From contig NC_079515.1 of the NCBI RefSeq assembly GCF_000801105.2, positions 25,877,407 to 25,941,406 of the forward strand: a stretch of DNA of 64,000 nt. The letters run 5' to 3'. Origin of the DNA: Raphanus sativus. Lineage: Eukaryota; Streptophyta; Magnoliopsida; Brassicales; Brassicaceae. A program made the position numbers and the translations under genes. The stretch's first letter is position 1. The number at the start of each line of letters is the position of its first letter. Below, one piece after another: positions 11,605 through 23,707 of this stretch. Below the pieces are notes generated by a model that worked only from the letters and a program-made list of their open reading frames with translations, had not been told where the DNA came from and made no database searches.

Positions 11605-12521
11605 AAATGAATGCTTATTGAATCGGGTGTGATATAAAGAAACCTTATAAGAAAGTGCTACAGAGTGAGCATACACCTTTGGAACTTCATTTTTGTCATA
11701 ACACCTACATCTTCACGTGGCTTTGCTTTTGTGATGAGTTATATTACATACATCTTTAAATGATTTCTGAAAAAAAAATACAAAGCGTAAATGAACGAGA
11801 TAATATACTCATACTTGTGTATCTATCACATCATCCACACTTGATCTTTTTTTTTTTTTTAACTTATCAAGTTAAAATCATCAGTTTGGTATTTCTGTCA
11901 AGAAAGCTTTGGGTTTGTTTTTTTAATCGGCGTCCTCCTCCTCTGGTGTTCCGGGAACATTGCCAGCAGCCTCCGTAAAAGCCGCTAGGAGTCACTGACT
12001 AGTGAGTGTTCGTAAGATCTGCTCTTGGCTTTACTCTTGTTCCTCCTGATTTTTGCCGTGAGTTAAAGTAATGTTTTGAGATGAGAATAACATGTTTTCT
12101 GTTGTTCTGAACTCTATTATCTCCATCAACACCAATTGTGGTTGTTTTGGATTCAGTTTCTTGTGTAGTTGTGTTCTCTAAGGATTTTTCAAAAACTTTT
12201 TGTGGCCTCTGAAAACATAATGGGGTTTAAGCATATTCTGATTTCAATTTTTTTGTAACTCAAAATTTCATTCCATGAATGATATTTATTTAGCAATAAA
12301 ATTATCCGTTGATATTCTTGCTAGCATGTATACCACTAGCAAAGCAGCTACAAAAGTTCCTCCAGAAGAACAACATGAGTTAATATCGGGCCTAAAGTCA
12401 CAGAGAGGCTTATATCGGGCTTATACTTTAGCATTAGGCCCAACTAATTATCGCCTAAAGTCAAGCCGTATGGCCCGTATAGATATTTTGTGTTTGATAT
12501 TTTGTGTATGGCCCAAATAGA
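11605..12521. other. Intergenic DNA with a possible LINE 5'-UTR relic
   Basis: At about 11960-12010 a short stretch (gccgctag..., ctgactagtgag) resembles the 5' leader of the LINE at 52708-52742. The rest has no gene I can support. Confidence 0.3.
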
Positions 12522-13049
12522 TTCACCAACCAATAGAATTTATTATTACAAATTTGAAATCTTTTAAAAAAAGAAACAAAATATTGTCAAATTATATTAC
12601 GTTATAAAAATAAAAAATAAAGTAAAAATAAATAAAATAGTACTAAATACAAAAAATACGTATTTTTTCAGAAAAAAATTAATACCACAAAAAAATACTA
12701 ATCTCTAAGTGTTAAACCCTAAATTTTTTAGTAAACCTTTGGATAAATTATAAAACTTTTATTTTTAAAAAAATATTTATAACACAATCAACAAAAAACT
12801 ATACCCTAAATCCTAATCATAAACACTTGGGTAAATCCTAAACCCTTGGGTAAATTCAAAAGTCTAAGATTTAATGTTTGCTGGAAGCATTAAAAATATT
12901 TTTTGAAAATATTTTTTTTTAGATTAAAAAGTTTTGTTTTTGTAATTAATATAATTTTTATTTTGAAAGTATAATATAATTCAATAATATTTTGTTTTCT
13001 TTTTTAAAAGATACTGAATCTTTATGATACGATCCTATTGGTTGGTGAA
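12522..13049. mobile_element. MITE-like element with 15-bp terminal inverted repeats
   Basis: ttcaccaaccaatag at 12522-12536 is the exact reverse complement of 13035-13049. The interior is AT-rich and non-coding, with scattered aaaccctaaa motifs. I could not find a convincing target duplication, so the superfamily is left open. Confidence 0.45.
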
Positions 13050-13229
13050 CCTGAACTCTCAAAGGATTTGTGTATTTGCTATAAAATGTAACAATAATAG
13101 TTTAAATATAAGTACATATATCAAACAACTTACATTTTAGAGGGACAAAAAATAATACAATATTTATTTTGTGTGATGACAAAATGAATTAATGAATGAA
13201 CGAACGAAAAAAATAATAATACAAAAATA

Positions 13230-14061
13230 TCACATGACAGCACAAGCATGTACATTATCATCACTAAAAAGATGAAGAGCATTTTCATCAACTTTTTGTG
13301 GCGGACGAGGATAGTAAAAACCGTTGATAGTAGAGTCATCATACGAATCATATTTCCCATTGTATGAAATAGTATTCTCTGCATGGTTTATCTTCTGAAT
13401 CGGTTGTTCCATGTATTGAGTAGGATTCGTATAAGAGTCGCCAAAATATCCATTGTAAGGAAATGGCCAGAACTCTGCTGCTCGTCCCGTTCGTTTCACC
13501 ATTCTAAGAACATCTTCCCGATCAATGTACCCTGTGACCGTCACTTTTTGTTGATCCACGTCTATCTCCACCGTATCCACTCCTACACGTATAGATTGGT
13601 GATTACTAGACCGTTAATCATGGCCGGTCATGGCCAAGTACGATTAAACATTCGTCTTGACATTCTAATTTTTAAAAACTATCACATATAAATTAAATGA
13701 TCTCTTAACTTCAAAAAAGTTGTATTAAAATTCGACTTAAAATATTTATGATCTCTCGAATCTTATAACTGGTTTTGCCGTAGTTATCAACAATCTCGTA
13801 TATACAACGTTATAAGATTTGTATACTACTTAAATCCATGTTTTTTATATGTTTCCTTACCATCGAGTTTGGAGATAGCTCTTCGAACTTTCTTTTCACA
13901 TCCTTGGCAATCCATATCTACCAAAAGCTCCACAACCTTTAGACAACAGAAGAAAAATATACATTAGAAGATTGTAAGATACATAAACGGCTAGTTGAAG
14001 AACATGTCGAGCAAAGATCATCAACGTACAGATAAAGCGAGTGGTAACCGAGAGTTTCCAT
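13230..14061 (-). CDS. Heavy-metal-associated isoprenylated plant protein (HIPP)
   Basis: Three exons on the minus strand: 14026-14061, 13861-13936 and 13230-13582, giving 154 residues. An HMA domain covers about residues 13-75, with the metal-binding CxxC as MDCQGC at about residues 20-25. The C-terminus HACAVM ends in the CaaX box CAVM, a farnesylation signal. CxxC plus CaaX defines HIPPs, which bind metals and attach to membranes or nuclear partners. Position between VQ24 and Aladin matches At3g56891. The exon 1 donor is uncertain: GTTGAT keeps the frame, while the better-looking GTACGT four bases earlier breaks it. A TATA-like TATATATA lies at 14186-14193. Confidence 0.85.
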
Positions 14062-16245
14062 GTATCCAATCACGCATTGTCTTTAGATATCTTTCGGAGC
14101 CTTGTACGTTTTCTCTTAAGATGATTTTATTGTTTTTGCTTTCTGTAAGATCTTTGGTTGTATATAACTTATGAGTTCATAGACATATATATAGGGAGAA
14201 ATGTCTGCGCGTGTTGGGAACACTTGGTGTGTGATTCCAAGTAACCGCGTTTGCGTATTGTGAGATGCAAAAAGCTTATGTCCTAAGTCTTAACATTACC
14301 TTGGGTTTCGGTGTTGCCAGGGTTTTTCTTTGTCTTCTTATTATTTTATTTCATTTTAATTATTGTTTCTTATAGTCAGCGTAAGGGTTTCACCATTTCA
14401 TTTCCAATTTTAGGTATATTCCAGCTAAGAAAACATAAGATGCGGTTAGATACATATTAGTTTGTTTCATCAAGACTTTTTATATTTATATAAGCGTATC
14501 CTTGACCATTTGATGTTTTAGAAATTTAATTATGATTTTTACAAGTTAAATTATATTATTAAATTATATAAACTTGAAATATGATAGAAGAAATCTCTAT
14601 GTTTTATTTTTGTTGCATCATAAAAGGTAAATTTAGTGTTGACAAAAAAGGTAAATTTAGTAACTCCATCCAAAAACTTAAATTTATTTATACCAAAAAA
14701 ACTTAAATTTATTGATATTAAAAGAGAATTAAGAAAATAATTTAAAACTTAACATGACGTGGAAGCACGTGACTTGTGTCAATATCTTATTAACATTTTT
14801 TGCATATAACATATGTGTTCTAGGGTAAAGAATTTCGAAAATAGTCTTTGTTTTTTTTGTTGGGACAACCAGAAGGTCCAGAACCGCAGTGGCAATCATC
14901 TTCAAAAAGTCTATTTCCTGCCAACTAAACGGTGATATATATACACACAAATTACAGTTAAATATGAGCTGATGTTTATAGAAATGTTAAGTGTGAATAG
15001 CTAAAAAAATGTACAATGTCGATGGATTTGCCGTCTGCAAGAATCTTGTAATTAACAGAATCTTGTAATTAACAGAATCATAATAACTCGCTTTAACACT
15101 TACGAAAACAAAACCAAAACCAAATGGGCAAAACAACAATGCAAGATGTGCACAATATAAGTCACCATCACACATATAAAAACGAAATCATTTCATGAAC
15201 ATAAACTAGCTTTGGTTAGTTTTGTTACCAGAGAATACAAAATATTATGAAAGTTGGTGGCCACCTAGTCCGGTCCGACCCGGACCCAATTTAATCCATC
15301 CTTGGTTTGATTAATATTGGAGTGATTTATTTGCTTTACAGCCTCTTCTTCAATATAATTTTTTCAGCGTCTTATTAATTATGTTATTAGAAATATTATA
15401 TAGACGATTCCGCAGCCGACAATTCTACCACCACCGTATAAGAACTATCATATATGATTTTAATTATATTATCAGAAATATCTTAATTATTACTTTTAGT
15501 AAGCTCTGTGTTTTTGTGGATTATAATTCATATTTCAAGAGAAATATATCACCTTTTTTTTTCTTTTTGTGTGAAAAAAATATAAGCCAACTATTTCAAA
15601 TAGCACTTTTAAGTTTTTTGCCAATTAATTTACAAAAAAAAGTTTTATCATAAAAATAGTACTCAAAAAATAAAATGACTAAAATAGCACTTTTTGTTTT
15701 CAAAATTTTAATATTTATTTTTTATTTTTAAAAATTTGAACAAATTTCTAAAACTCTACCCCTTAATTCTAAACCCTAAGTCTTAGATTAATTAACTCAA
15801 TGGTTATATTTATCCTTCAATAAATTTTTTTTGATCATTTTCCTTTTTGTGATGTTATTTTTGTGACAAAAACTTGGTTTGATGCTATTATTATTTTTTT
15901 TTTGTCAAATCACTTTATTTTTTTCATAGTGGAAAAGAAATATATTTAAACAACAATTTTTTTTAATAGAAAGTCAGTTTCAAAGAAAAACCAACAATAT
16001 TTTTTTAATTTAATTATCTACACTCAAAAAAGAAAAATTATCTACCAGCCGAATATGCGAGAAATTGTTTGGAAAAAAAAATAATCAAAACCCCTAAATC
16101 AATTACAAAACCCCTAAATCAAAGGGCTACAGCAATATCACACTCCTTTCGTCTCTCCGGCGAGAATCCGTCGCCATTCCCCGTTTTCGAATCCACTGTT
16201 TCTGATTCGGAGTCTGGATTAATACAAAACCAAAGCAAAGCGACA
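14062..16245. other. Intergenic DNA with two micro-insertions
   Basis: No gene recognised. aaaaggtaaatttagt at 14622-14637 and 14646-14661 flanks gttgacaa, and aaacttaaatttatt at 14674-14688 and 14699-14713 flanks tataccaaaa. Both look like tiny poly(A)-bearing insertions. A 17-bp tandem duplication of aatcttgtaattaacag lies near 15040-15075. Confidence 0.4.
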
Positions 16246-18867
16246 ATGGCATCGTTTCCCCATCCCGGTTCCGTCACCGTCTGCGAGATCAACAGAGACT
16301 TGAGTAAGCAAAAGCTTTCTCCTTTTCTCTCAATTTTACTCTTAAAACTTTCGGAGCTTTATTCGTTTTTCTTTAAACCGGATGCAGTTACGGCTCAGAG
16401 CTTATCCGATGATCGAGCTCAGGAGACTTACGGAAAGATCCTCGTACGTTTCCCTCTTCCTTATTCCATGTTTCGTATTACATGTTAACTCTAAAAAAAA
16501 GGGCTCGCCTTTTTGACAAAGTTTCATGCTTTCCCGTCGTCGTCGTCGTCGTCACAGGGGATGGTGTTTAGCCCTGTTCCGTTCGAGGCTGTACCTGGCT
16601 CTGTTGATGAAAACGAAGGACAAGAGAGTGGTGGTGATAAGGGAGTTGTTGAGAGGAAAGGGCTGGTGGCCACACTGCAAGGGATGGTCGCTGACTCTCT
16701 TAAACAGATTCTACGACCCATCGATGTAAGAACCCTGTTTGATTTCTGTGTGTTAGTTCTGTTGGTTGGTAAATGTGTCATTCTTGTGATGGATGATGAT
16801 TACAGTAGTTTGAGATTGTCATCTACTTGGTGTTATTTTCTGTAGATGTTTTTGGTATGAATCATCTTCTCTTTTATGCACAACGTGTTTCTAGGTAAGT
16901 CTTCTGTCAGAGATTGATCTTCAGGGAGTGAGTTGGCATCAAGGGAAGCATATTATTGCCTTTGTATCTGGTGCCAATCAAGTATCAATTCGTGACTATG
17001 ATGACAAAGGTCTGTTTTTAAAATCTATTTATATGTCCATGCTTCTAGTACTGCACACATGCGGTTTGATATTTCTCCTTTTTGTGCAGATGAGAAAGAA
17101 CCTTGCTTACTTACAAGTGATTCTCAGACAAGTGTTAAAGCCCTTGAGTGGAGGCCAAATGGTGGAAAATCCATCTCCGTAGCCTGTCGGTGGGGTTTTA
17201 TGGCCTCCGCTGAATACAATCTACTTTTAATTATTAGGTAGCTTCATTAGATGACTAAGTAACAACTGCTTCTATTGAAATAGGGGAGGGATATGCATAT
17301 GGACTGCTTCCTATCCAGGTAACATGGCTTTGGTTAGAAGTGGTGGTTCTTCGTTGAGGGGAAGTCTCTCTCGTGGCTCTGGAGCTCGCTGGATCTTGGT
17401 GGACTTTCTCCGGTGTCAAAATGATGAGCAGATCAGTGCTCTCTCATGGAGCCCATGTGGAAGATATCCTGAAACTGTTTATGCTATATTGTTTTTTTTT
17501 TCTGCTAACTTTTATCCATCATGTTATCTCTTGACGTATTTTCACATATTTGGCATCAGCTTCATATGACAGCTCATCTTTCACCATATGGGATGTTTCT
17601 CAAGGTAATAGAAGGACCCCTAGTAACACTTTTTATTAATGTTTCACCTCCACTTAGCTCTGGAAGTAACTCGCTGTCATGCTCTTGTATAATACTTTCT
17701 ATCTTGGATGAGAAAATACTTCCTGCATAACTCGATTTAGTTTTCTGATTAATATTATATATTGCAGGGGCAGGGACACCTATTCGACGGGGACTAGGTG
17801 GCATCTCGATGCTTAAGTGGTCACCCACAGGGGACTACTTCTTTGCATCAAGATTGTAAGACATCGACTCTATTTCTTATACGCAGATGTCGAAATTAAG
17901 TTTCATGTTTGATGTGTTTCTATGTGTTCCTTTCTTATAACAGTGATGGGACATTTTGCCTTTGGGAAACAAACACATGGACATCAGAGCCATGGTCTTT
18001 GTCTACTGGATCTGGATCTGTTACGGTATATGTCCCTTCTTCGCTTGTATGAAATTTCATTACAACTGTGTTTCATTTTCTGTTTAATGGACTAAACTAT
18101 GATTACTTACTGATACTTTTCTAACAGGGAGCATTATGGGATCCGGAAGGACGTTTCATCTTGATTTCGTTTTCAAAATCTTTAACACTGGGCTCTGTTC
18201 ATTTCTCATCCAAGCCACCATCCTTGGGTATGCATAAATGTTGAAGTTTGTGTTATACTACTAGAAATACATACTACTTAGCATACTGATCCTCTTGCAT
18301 TGATACATTTCAGATGCCCATCTGTTACCAGTTGAATTGCCAGAGTTAGCTTCTTTGACTGGCAGGTAGATGATCTTCTGTTAAACTAAATCCACAGAGA
18401 TGTCTTTATTTGATTGTTTTCTTCTCATTTTGTGGTTTTCAACCAGCGAGGGAATCAAGAAGATGGCATGGGATGCATCTGGGGAGCGATTGGCTGTGTC
18501 ATTCAAAGGAGGTGATGAAAATTACAAAGGATTGATTGCCATATACGACACTCGAAGGACCCCTATTGTATCAGCATCACTTGTGTAAGTAACTTCTACA
18601 ACTAAAGCAACACTTCTTTTGTGCATAGTCTAATACTTTTTTATGTTTATAGTGGTTTCATCAGAGGACCCGGAGAAAACCCTGAAGCTCTTTCCCTTTC
18701 ATTCCATGACAAGTTCAAGCAAGGTCCACTCCTCTCCGTGGTAAGCCAAATGCTTTAAATTAAAGTCTCTTTACATTGCAAAGTATATGTTTTTCTTAAT
18801 CAGTCTTTCACTGTTGTAGTGTTGGAGCACTGGATTCTGTTGCACCTATCCTCTCATCTTCCGCTGA
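16246..18867 (+). CDS. ALADIN: Aladin-type WD40 nucleoporin
   Basis: Fourteen exons join in frame to 443 residues: 16246-16303, 16388-16443, 16558-16725, 16895-17009, 17090-17189, 17284-17463, 17546-17604, 17768-17855, 17944-18025, 18128-18227, 18314-18365, 18447-18584, 18653-18740, 18820-18867. WD-type blades are visible: GVSWHQGKHIIAFVSG, ALEWRPNGGKSISVAC, ALSWSPCGRY, MLKWSPTGDYFFASR, KMAWDASGERLAVSF. It ends with CWSTGFCCTYPLIF, matching the Cys/Trp-rich end of Aladin. Aladin is a scaffold-associated nuclear-pore protein. The place matches At3g56900. Intron 6 (17464-17545) has AT-AC ends and U12-type signals. The donor after exon 5 (CG|GTGGGG) is weak but the only one keeping the frame. 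Confidence 0.92.
17464..17545 (+). other. U12-type AT-AC intron
   Basis: The intron begins ATATCCT and ends CAC. A branch-site-like TCTTGAC (17529-17535) puts the branch A 11 bases before the 3' end. All three are diagnostic of the minor spliceosome. Joining 17463 to 17546 keeps the frame and makes SPCGRYLASASYDSSS, a normal WD-repeat turn. The alternative CAG acceptor at 17557-17559 deletes conserved residues. Confidence 0.85.
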
Positions 18868-19100
18868 CATGCTCTCCCTTGATGAGTGCAAGCTCCAAAC
18901 TTTTTGCCTCCATCTATAAACTATTCTCTCCTTTGTAATGGTTCTATTCTATCTAATACTGTTCACTCTTTGTAATGAATCCTTTTAAATAACTCAGCTT
19001 GAGATTAATCCAAAAAATAATGGTTCCAGAAAGTTTACAAACACCATTACAAAGAAAAAAAAATCAAATGAGAGGGGGAGCAAAGGGATCAGCATTAGCT

Positions 19101-19720
19101 CTAAACATTCTTGAGCTTCTTCATCTTGGAAGGTGGCCAACGACCCTTCTTCCTCAGCTTACGCTTACGAACCAGACGTTTCCTGCGTAGCCTTATCTTC
19201 TTGGCCAGCTTCATCTTCATCCTCTGTTCAAGCAGTAACTTCTCTTTAGCTTCTTTTGATTCCAATGGTAGTTTGTCAACTGGAACAGCAGCGACAACAG
19301 TCTTAGGTGGTTCCTCATTGCTCTCGGGCTCAGCTCCATCGACTCCAGAAGCAGCTGCTTTCACAATCACTGCTCTTCTTCCATGACTTTTACTGAAGTT
19401 GTAAGCACTGAGAGAGACTCTGTTCTTTGACTCGACAGTGTTGGGTTTAAGGCTGAAAACTGAAAATTCAGACAATGAAGAAACCAAAAGATTAGAGCTT
19501 TGATTAAGTGAAACCTAAAGATGAGAGATTCAGTGCTAAGAAACTGGAGTTTTGGTTTCTTGGGTTTGTAATGGAGATTTTCCCAATATGATTCCGTAGA
19601 GAAACGAAGCTAAAAGCAATACGTAATGACTAGAAGCTGCGTACCTGGTGAAGCGAAAGACGAAAGTTGAAGCCTTGGAGAAGAGAGAGGAGCGAGAGAA
19701 TTGAAACAGAGAAGAGCCAT
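19101..19720 (-). CDS. PSRP5: Plastid-specific 50S ribosomal protein 5 (cL38)
   Basis: Two exons (19645-19720, 19101-19459) give 144 residues. The N-terminus MALLCFNSLAPLSSPRLQ is Ser/Leu-rich and acid-free like a chloroplast transit peptide. The middle is Glu/Pro/Ala-rich. The C-terminal about 45 residues are extremely basic (KLAKKIRLRRKRLVRKRK, then WPPSKMKKLKNV), as expected for an rRNA-binding protein. PSRP5 is a plant-specific part of the plastid large subunit. Its 3' end converges on Aladin, with 233 bases between stops. Length and position agree with At3g56910. Confidence 0.9.
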
Positions 19721-20387
19721 CTTCTTCTTCGAATGGAAGGAACAACTTCGCCTTCAGACATTCATTTGAAGTTCGAGTTTAGTTTCTGGATAAGCTTTAA
19801 TGAACGGATTGGATTTGATCCGAACCAATCCGGTTTTCTCTTTGGTATGGATTCGAATTTCGCTATTTATTTTATTTGTTAGTTCCGGTTTAATAAAATT
19901 CAGTTACAGAAGTTATAAACCGAACCGACTTTGTGTGTTGCTGTTCGGTTACGTTTTTACAGAATGGTTGACTCATGATGTTAAGGTTGTGAGATGGCGA
20001 GAAAGCTATGTTAAGGTTGTTCCAGAGGAGGATAGTGGTGTCGAGGAACTTCCAATGGCGGAGGACATATCTATGGAGGGTGAGAGAGAGACAGAGAAAC
20101 AGATCATATATCTCTCAAACAGAAAACCAATTTATCAGAAGAAGGAAGGGAAGGATCCGAGGGAAAAAAACCAATTTATCAGAAGAAGGAAGGGAAGGAT
20201 CCGAGGGAAAAAAACCAGACAATCGCCGGTTTCATTAGCAGGCGGCGAGAAAAGAGCAAGAAACACGGGAAAGTAAGACATCGGAGATGAACATGTGACT
20301 GTTTTGAACGCGGACCTTGACACTTGATGACTTGAACAGCGAAGAACAACAATCTGTCAGTTTCATTCCCCGACCAAGAACCACGAC
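19721..20387. other. Intergenic region with a 44-bp tandem duplication
   Basis: Units at 20127-20170 and 20171-20214 (ccaatttatcagaagaag...) are near-identical direct copies. The region between the divergent PSRP5 and PAT genes otherwise looks like 5' flank. The 158-codon frame across it is unlikely to be real. Confidence 0.5.
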
Positions 20388-21947
20388 ATGTCTTGTCAGA
20401 ATCATGAACGTAAAAGGATGATCTATCAAATCTGGCCCGGAAAAAATGTAAACACATACCTACATGATTCATCCTGTGAACCACACTGTGGTTTTGAATG
20501 GCAATGAAAGCTAATTAAGAATTACCCTGGGTTTCTAGCTATTAACTCATTATGGTTTAAAAAAAAAAAAAAACTCATTATGGTTTCTTTGTTCTAGAGT
20601 TTGTGTTACTTTAAAAGAGATTTAAGGCTTTTAGTTTGGCAAATAGCCTTAAAATCCCTGTGTGTTTGGATTATTTCTTGTGTCACACGTGATTAGAGCA
20701 AAATCAAGATCTTAATTGCTGTCTATATATTGGGCTGAAGTGGACTTAATAATTATCTCTATTGTTCTGAGTTCAGAAATTCTTATGCGGGGGAAGACTA
20801 GTGTTTGGTCGAGACGCATCTTCACTTCTTCTGACTACATGCATGATAGGAGGCCCAGCTATCACTTTCTGCATCAGAATAGCTTTCTTGATCGGAGATC
20901 GCCGCCCTTTATTCCATTCTCTGGTTATGATTCCTGCACTTCTTCTCACAATCATGGTATAAATCTCTTACCTTGCAATCCAAGCAAACATACTTAGCGA
21001 ACCAACTTCAAGCTTCTCTTACTTCTTCTTTCTTGTTATGTAGGACTTCGCATTTCTCTTCTTGACATCAACCAGAGACCCTGGTATCATCCCAAGGAAC
21101 AGAGAAGCTCCCTCTGAGGTTATCCCACAATCACTTGAATGGGCGAGAAACAAAGTAAAACTACCTCAAACGAAAGATGTAATGGTGAATGGCTTCACCG
21201 TCAAGGTTAAGTTCTGCGGTACCTGTAAGCTGTACCGTCCTCCTCGCGCCTCTCACTGCTCAATCTGTAACAACTGTGTCCAAAAGTTTGATCATCATTG
21301 TCCATGGGTTGGTCAGTGCATCGCCTTGGTAAGTCTTCTTCTTCCCTGAAAAAAATTCGTTTCTTGTAACCAAAGCAAAGAACTGAGTAGGATCTTCTTG
21401 ATTTTTATTTTTATTTTTATTGCAGCGTAACTATCCGTTCTACGTGTGTTTCTTGTCATGTTCAACACTCCTCTGCATCTACGTATTAGTCTTCTCATTG
21501 GTCAGCATGCTTGAAGTCCATGGCCAATTCTATGTCCTCATCGCTGATGACTTGATATTAGGTGTTCTTGCTCTTTACTGCTTTGTTGCCGTCTGGTTTG
21601 TTGGTGGACTCACTGTCTTCCACTTCTACCTAATCTGTACTAACCAGGCAAGATTCTTTAGCTTCTTTAGCAAGCAACACTTATTACGTTGGTCTGATTC
21701 TTTTTGTTATGTTTTTTTTTTTTTTTTGTAGACGACAAGTGAGAGTTTCCGGTGCCATTATGATAAAAAGGAGAACCCTTACCGAAAGGGCGTCTTAAAG
21801 AGCTTCAAGGAGGTGTTCTTGGCTGAAATCCCACCACCTTTAATCAATTTTAGAGATTGGGCGCAAGAAGATGATGTGGAGGTGGGTTCTATTGCCGCAG
21901 AGGTGGTCAGAGCCTTTGGGTCTCCGAGACATGGAAATGAGCAGTAG
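20388..21947 (+). CDS. DHHC protein S-acyltransferase, PAT1-like (short copy)
   Basis: Five exons (20388-20447, 20777-20956, 21044-21328, 21426-21647, 21732-21947) give 320 residues. Exon 1 encodes a 20-residue start ending YQIWPGKN, aligning with YQVWRGSN in the neighbour. Two N-terminal membrane segments, the TRDPG motif, the Cys-rich DHHC domain ([21 protein letters not shown]) and two more membrane segments follow. The DHHC Cys is the catalytic acyl carrier for palmitoylation of membrane proteins. Intron 4 is GC-AG (CAG|GCAAG), where the neighbour has GT. The last exon stops at 21945-21947, but the +1 frame stays open to 22068 and ends GAAWIDTV, suggesting a 1-base frameshift that shortens the tail. 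Probable orthologue of At3g56920. Confidence 0.85.
20544..20587 (+). mobile_element. Poly(A)-only insertion with flanking duplication, in PAT intron 1
   Basis: actcattatggttt occurs on both sides of a pure A-run of about 15 bases, between about 20545 and 20586. Nothing but tail-like sequence was inserted. Confidence 0.5.
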
Positions 21948-22068
21948 CAAACCAGATAATGGTAGCTGCAGTTTACGCCTTCAGAAGCTGGAGTACAAAA
22001 GTAACATTGATGCAAGTGTCAAGAAGATAAGTGTAGATGAAGGCGCTGCATGGATTGACACGGTTTAA

Positions 22069-23707
22069 CAAGGACCAGGGAATTTAAAGAGAAACTCGAG
22101 CATGGATGTGAGATCAAGATAGAGCAAAACAAAACAAAGAGTTGTAATTCAAAGCCATGTACCTTTGTCTTTTCTCGTCAAAATTGACATTTAAACCTTT
22201 TCACATTTATAACAAGAGTTTAGTGTATATAGTTGCTTTCCTGCGTGGTAATTCAATTTGGTGTATTTCATTGGTTAGTGTATTATTATAATATGCGGTG
22301 TTTTTTGGGTCCTACGGTCAATGTTTTTTACAATAAAAAGAGAAGAAAAACTGTGAATACAACGCAGAAATATTGTCTTACAGTAAAAATATAAGAGAAA
22401 TACCTTTGAATAGATATTTTTTGTTTATTTTCACAAAAATAATTACTAAGAATGATTATTTTTTTATTAAAAATTAAATATGCATTTATATCTCTAAAGT
22501 TAATTAATCTGGATTTACAGTTTAGAATTAAATGATGAAGTTTCAAAATTTGAAAAACTAAAAGTTAAATATTAAAAGTTTCAAAATAAGAAGAACCTAT
22601 TTTGATCATTTGAAGGTTATTTTTGTGATAAATAAAAAAAAGAATTATTTGAGAAAATTGTCATAATTATAACATAACTAACATGTTTTTTAGTTAAAAT
22701 TTAGATACAGGTAAAATTCAAAATTTATTATGAATTTTTTAAAACCACTTTCTAATCTCATCCAAACTATAAAATTTTAATATTCGTTTTTTTTTCAATT
22801 AACAAATTTCACCAAAATACTTTAAAAGATTTTAAAAATAAGTTAAAATATTTTCAATAATCGTAAATACTTTTTTTGGTCAACGTACTTTTACCAATTG
22901 ATAAAATCCTGTATAAGTAATATCTCACTAGTCACTATCATCATCTTATTTTATTTTATGTAATCTTTAAATCAAGTTGACTTCTTTTCTTTTTGGCTAT
23001 GAATGTTAAAAAGGTTTCAGATGTAGACTCCTCCTATATAATAAATTAATAAAATACATTTCTTACAACTTCTTTGAAAACCTTGATAAAACAAAATCAA
23101 CAAATAAACCTTTTAATCTTGGAGAGGCTAAGCATTATATAAGGAGACTAATATAAACAAGAGAGATAGGAAGAGATCTATGTGTGAAGCACGTTTGATG
23201 GAGGGGCATGATTTGACCTACCTTTCACAGCGCACCAAATTTATCATTTTTAGATTATATATAGCTGGCCGACCATGAAATAAACAATTAATTAAAGAAA
23301 TCTAAAAACTAAACAAGAAACTTACAAACATCCTATTCGCATAATCCACTTTTCCTAAACTACAAAATACATTACCATGTTCCCGTTAAGACATGAACTC
23401 CAATCTAATTATTCGTCAATGACAAAGCGAATAAAATAAAAAGTAAAACCTTTTTTCTTTGCAAAGGCAAAAAAGGGATCGAAAATTGCGAATATCTGAA
23501 AATAATCCTTCTTGTGATTTCGAGTGTAAGAGAGAGAGAGGACAGCTTCAGTTTTCCTGTCTCTCCCCCTCTCGAACTCCAAACAAAGAGATTTGATCCT
23601 TTCTCCGATCAGCTTGGATTCTCCGATGGGTTTCTGATTCTGGGTTCTTCGAAAGTTCTTCACTTTGGTGTTTGTTCTTTGTGAATCATCTCTTCTCCCC
23701 TTTAGCT
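22069..23707. other. Intergenic region between the two PAT genes
   Basis: AT-rich, with no gene recognised. The last 200 bases (purine/pyrimidine-rich, with gagagagagagg near 23530) look like the 5' UTR of the next gene. Confidence 0.4.

Noticed and set aside
12700..12870. aaaccctaaa-type repeats resembling telomeric DNA
   Set aside because: Only scattered single units inside a MITE-like element, with no tandem telomeric array.
19800..20276. 158-codon frame upstream of the PAT gene
   Set aside because: It covers a 44-bp tandem duplication, has no recognisable domain and lies in the 5' flank.
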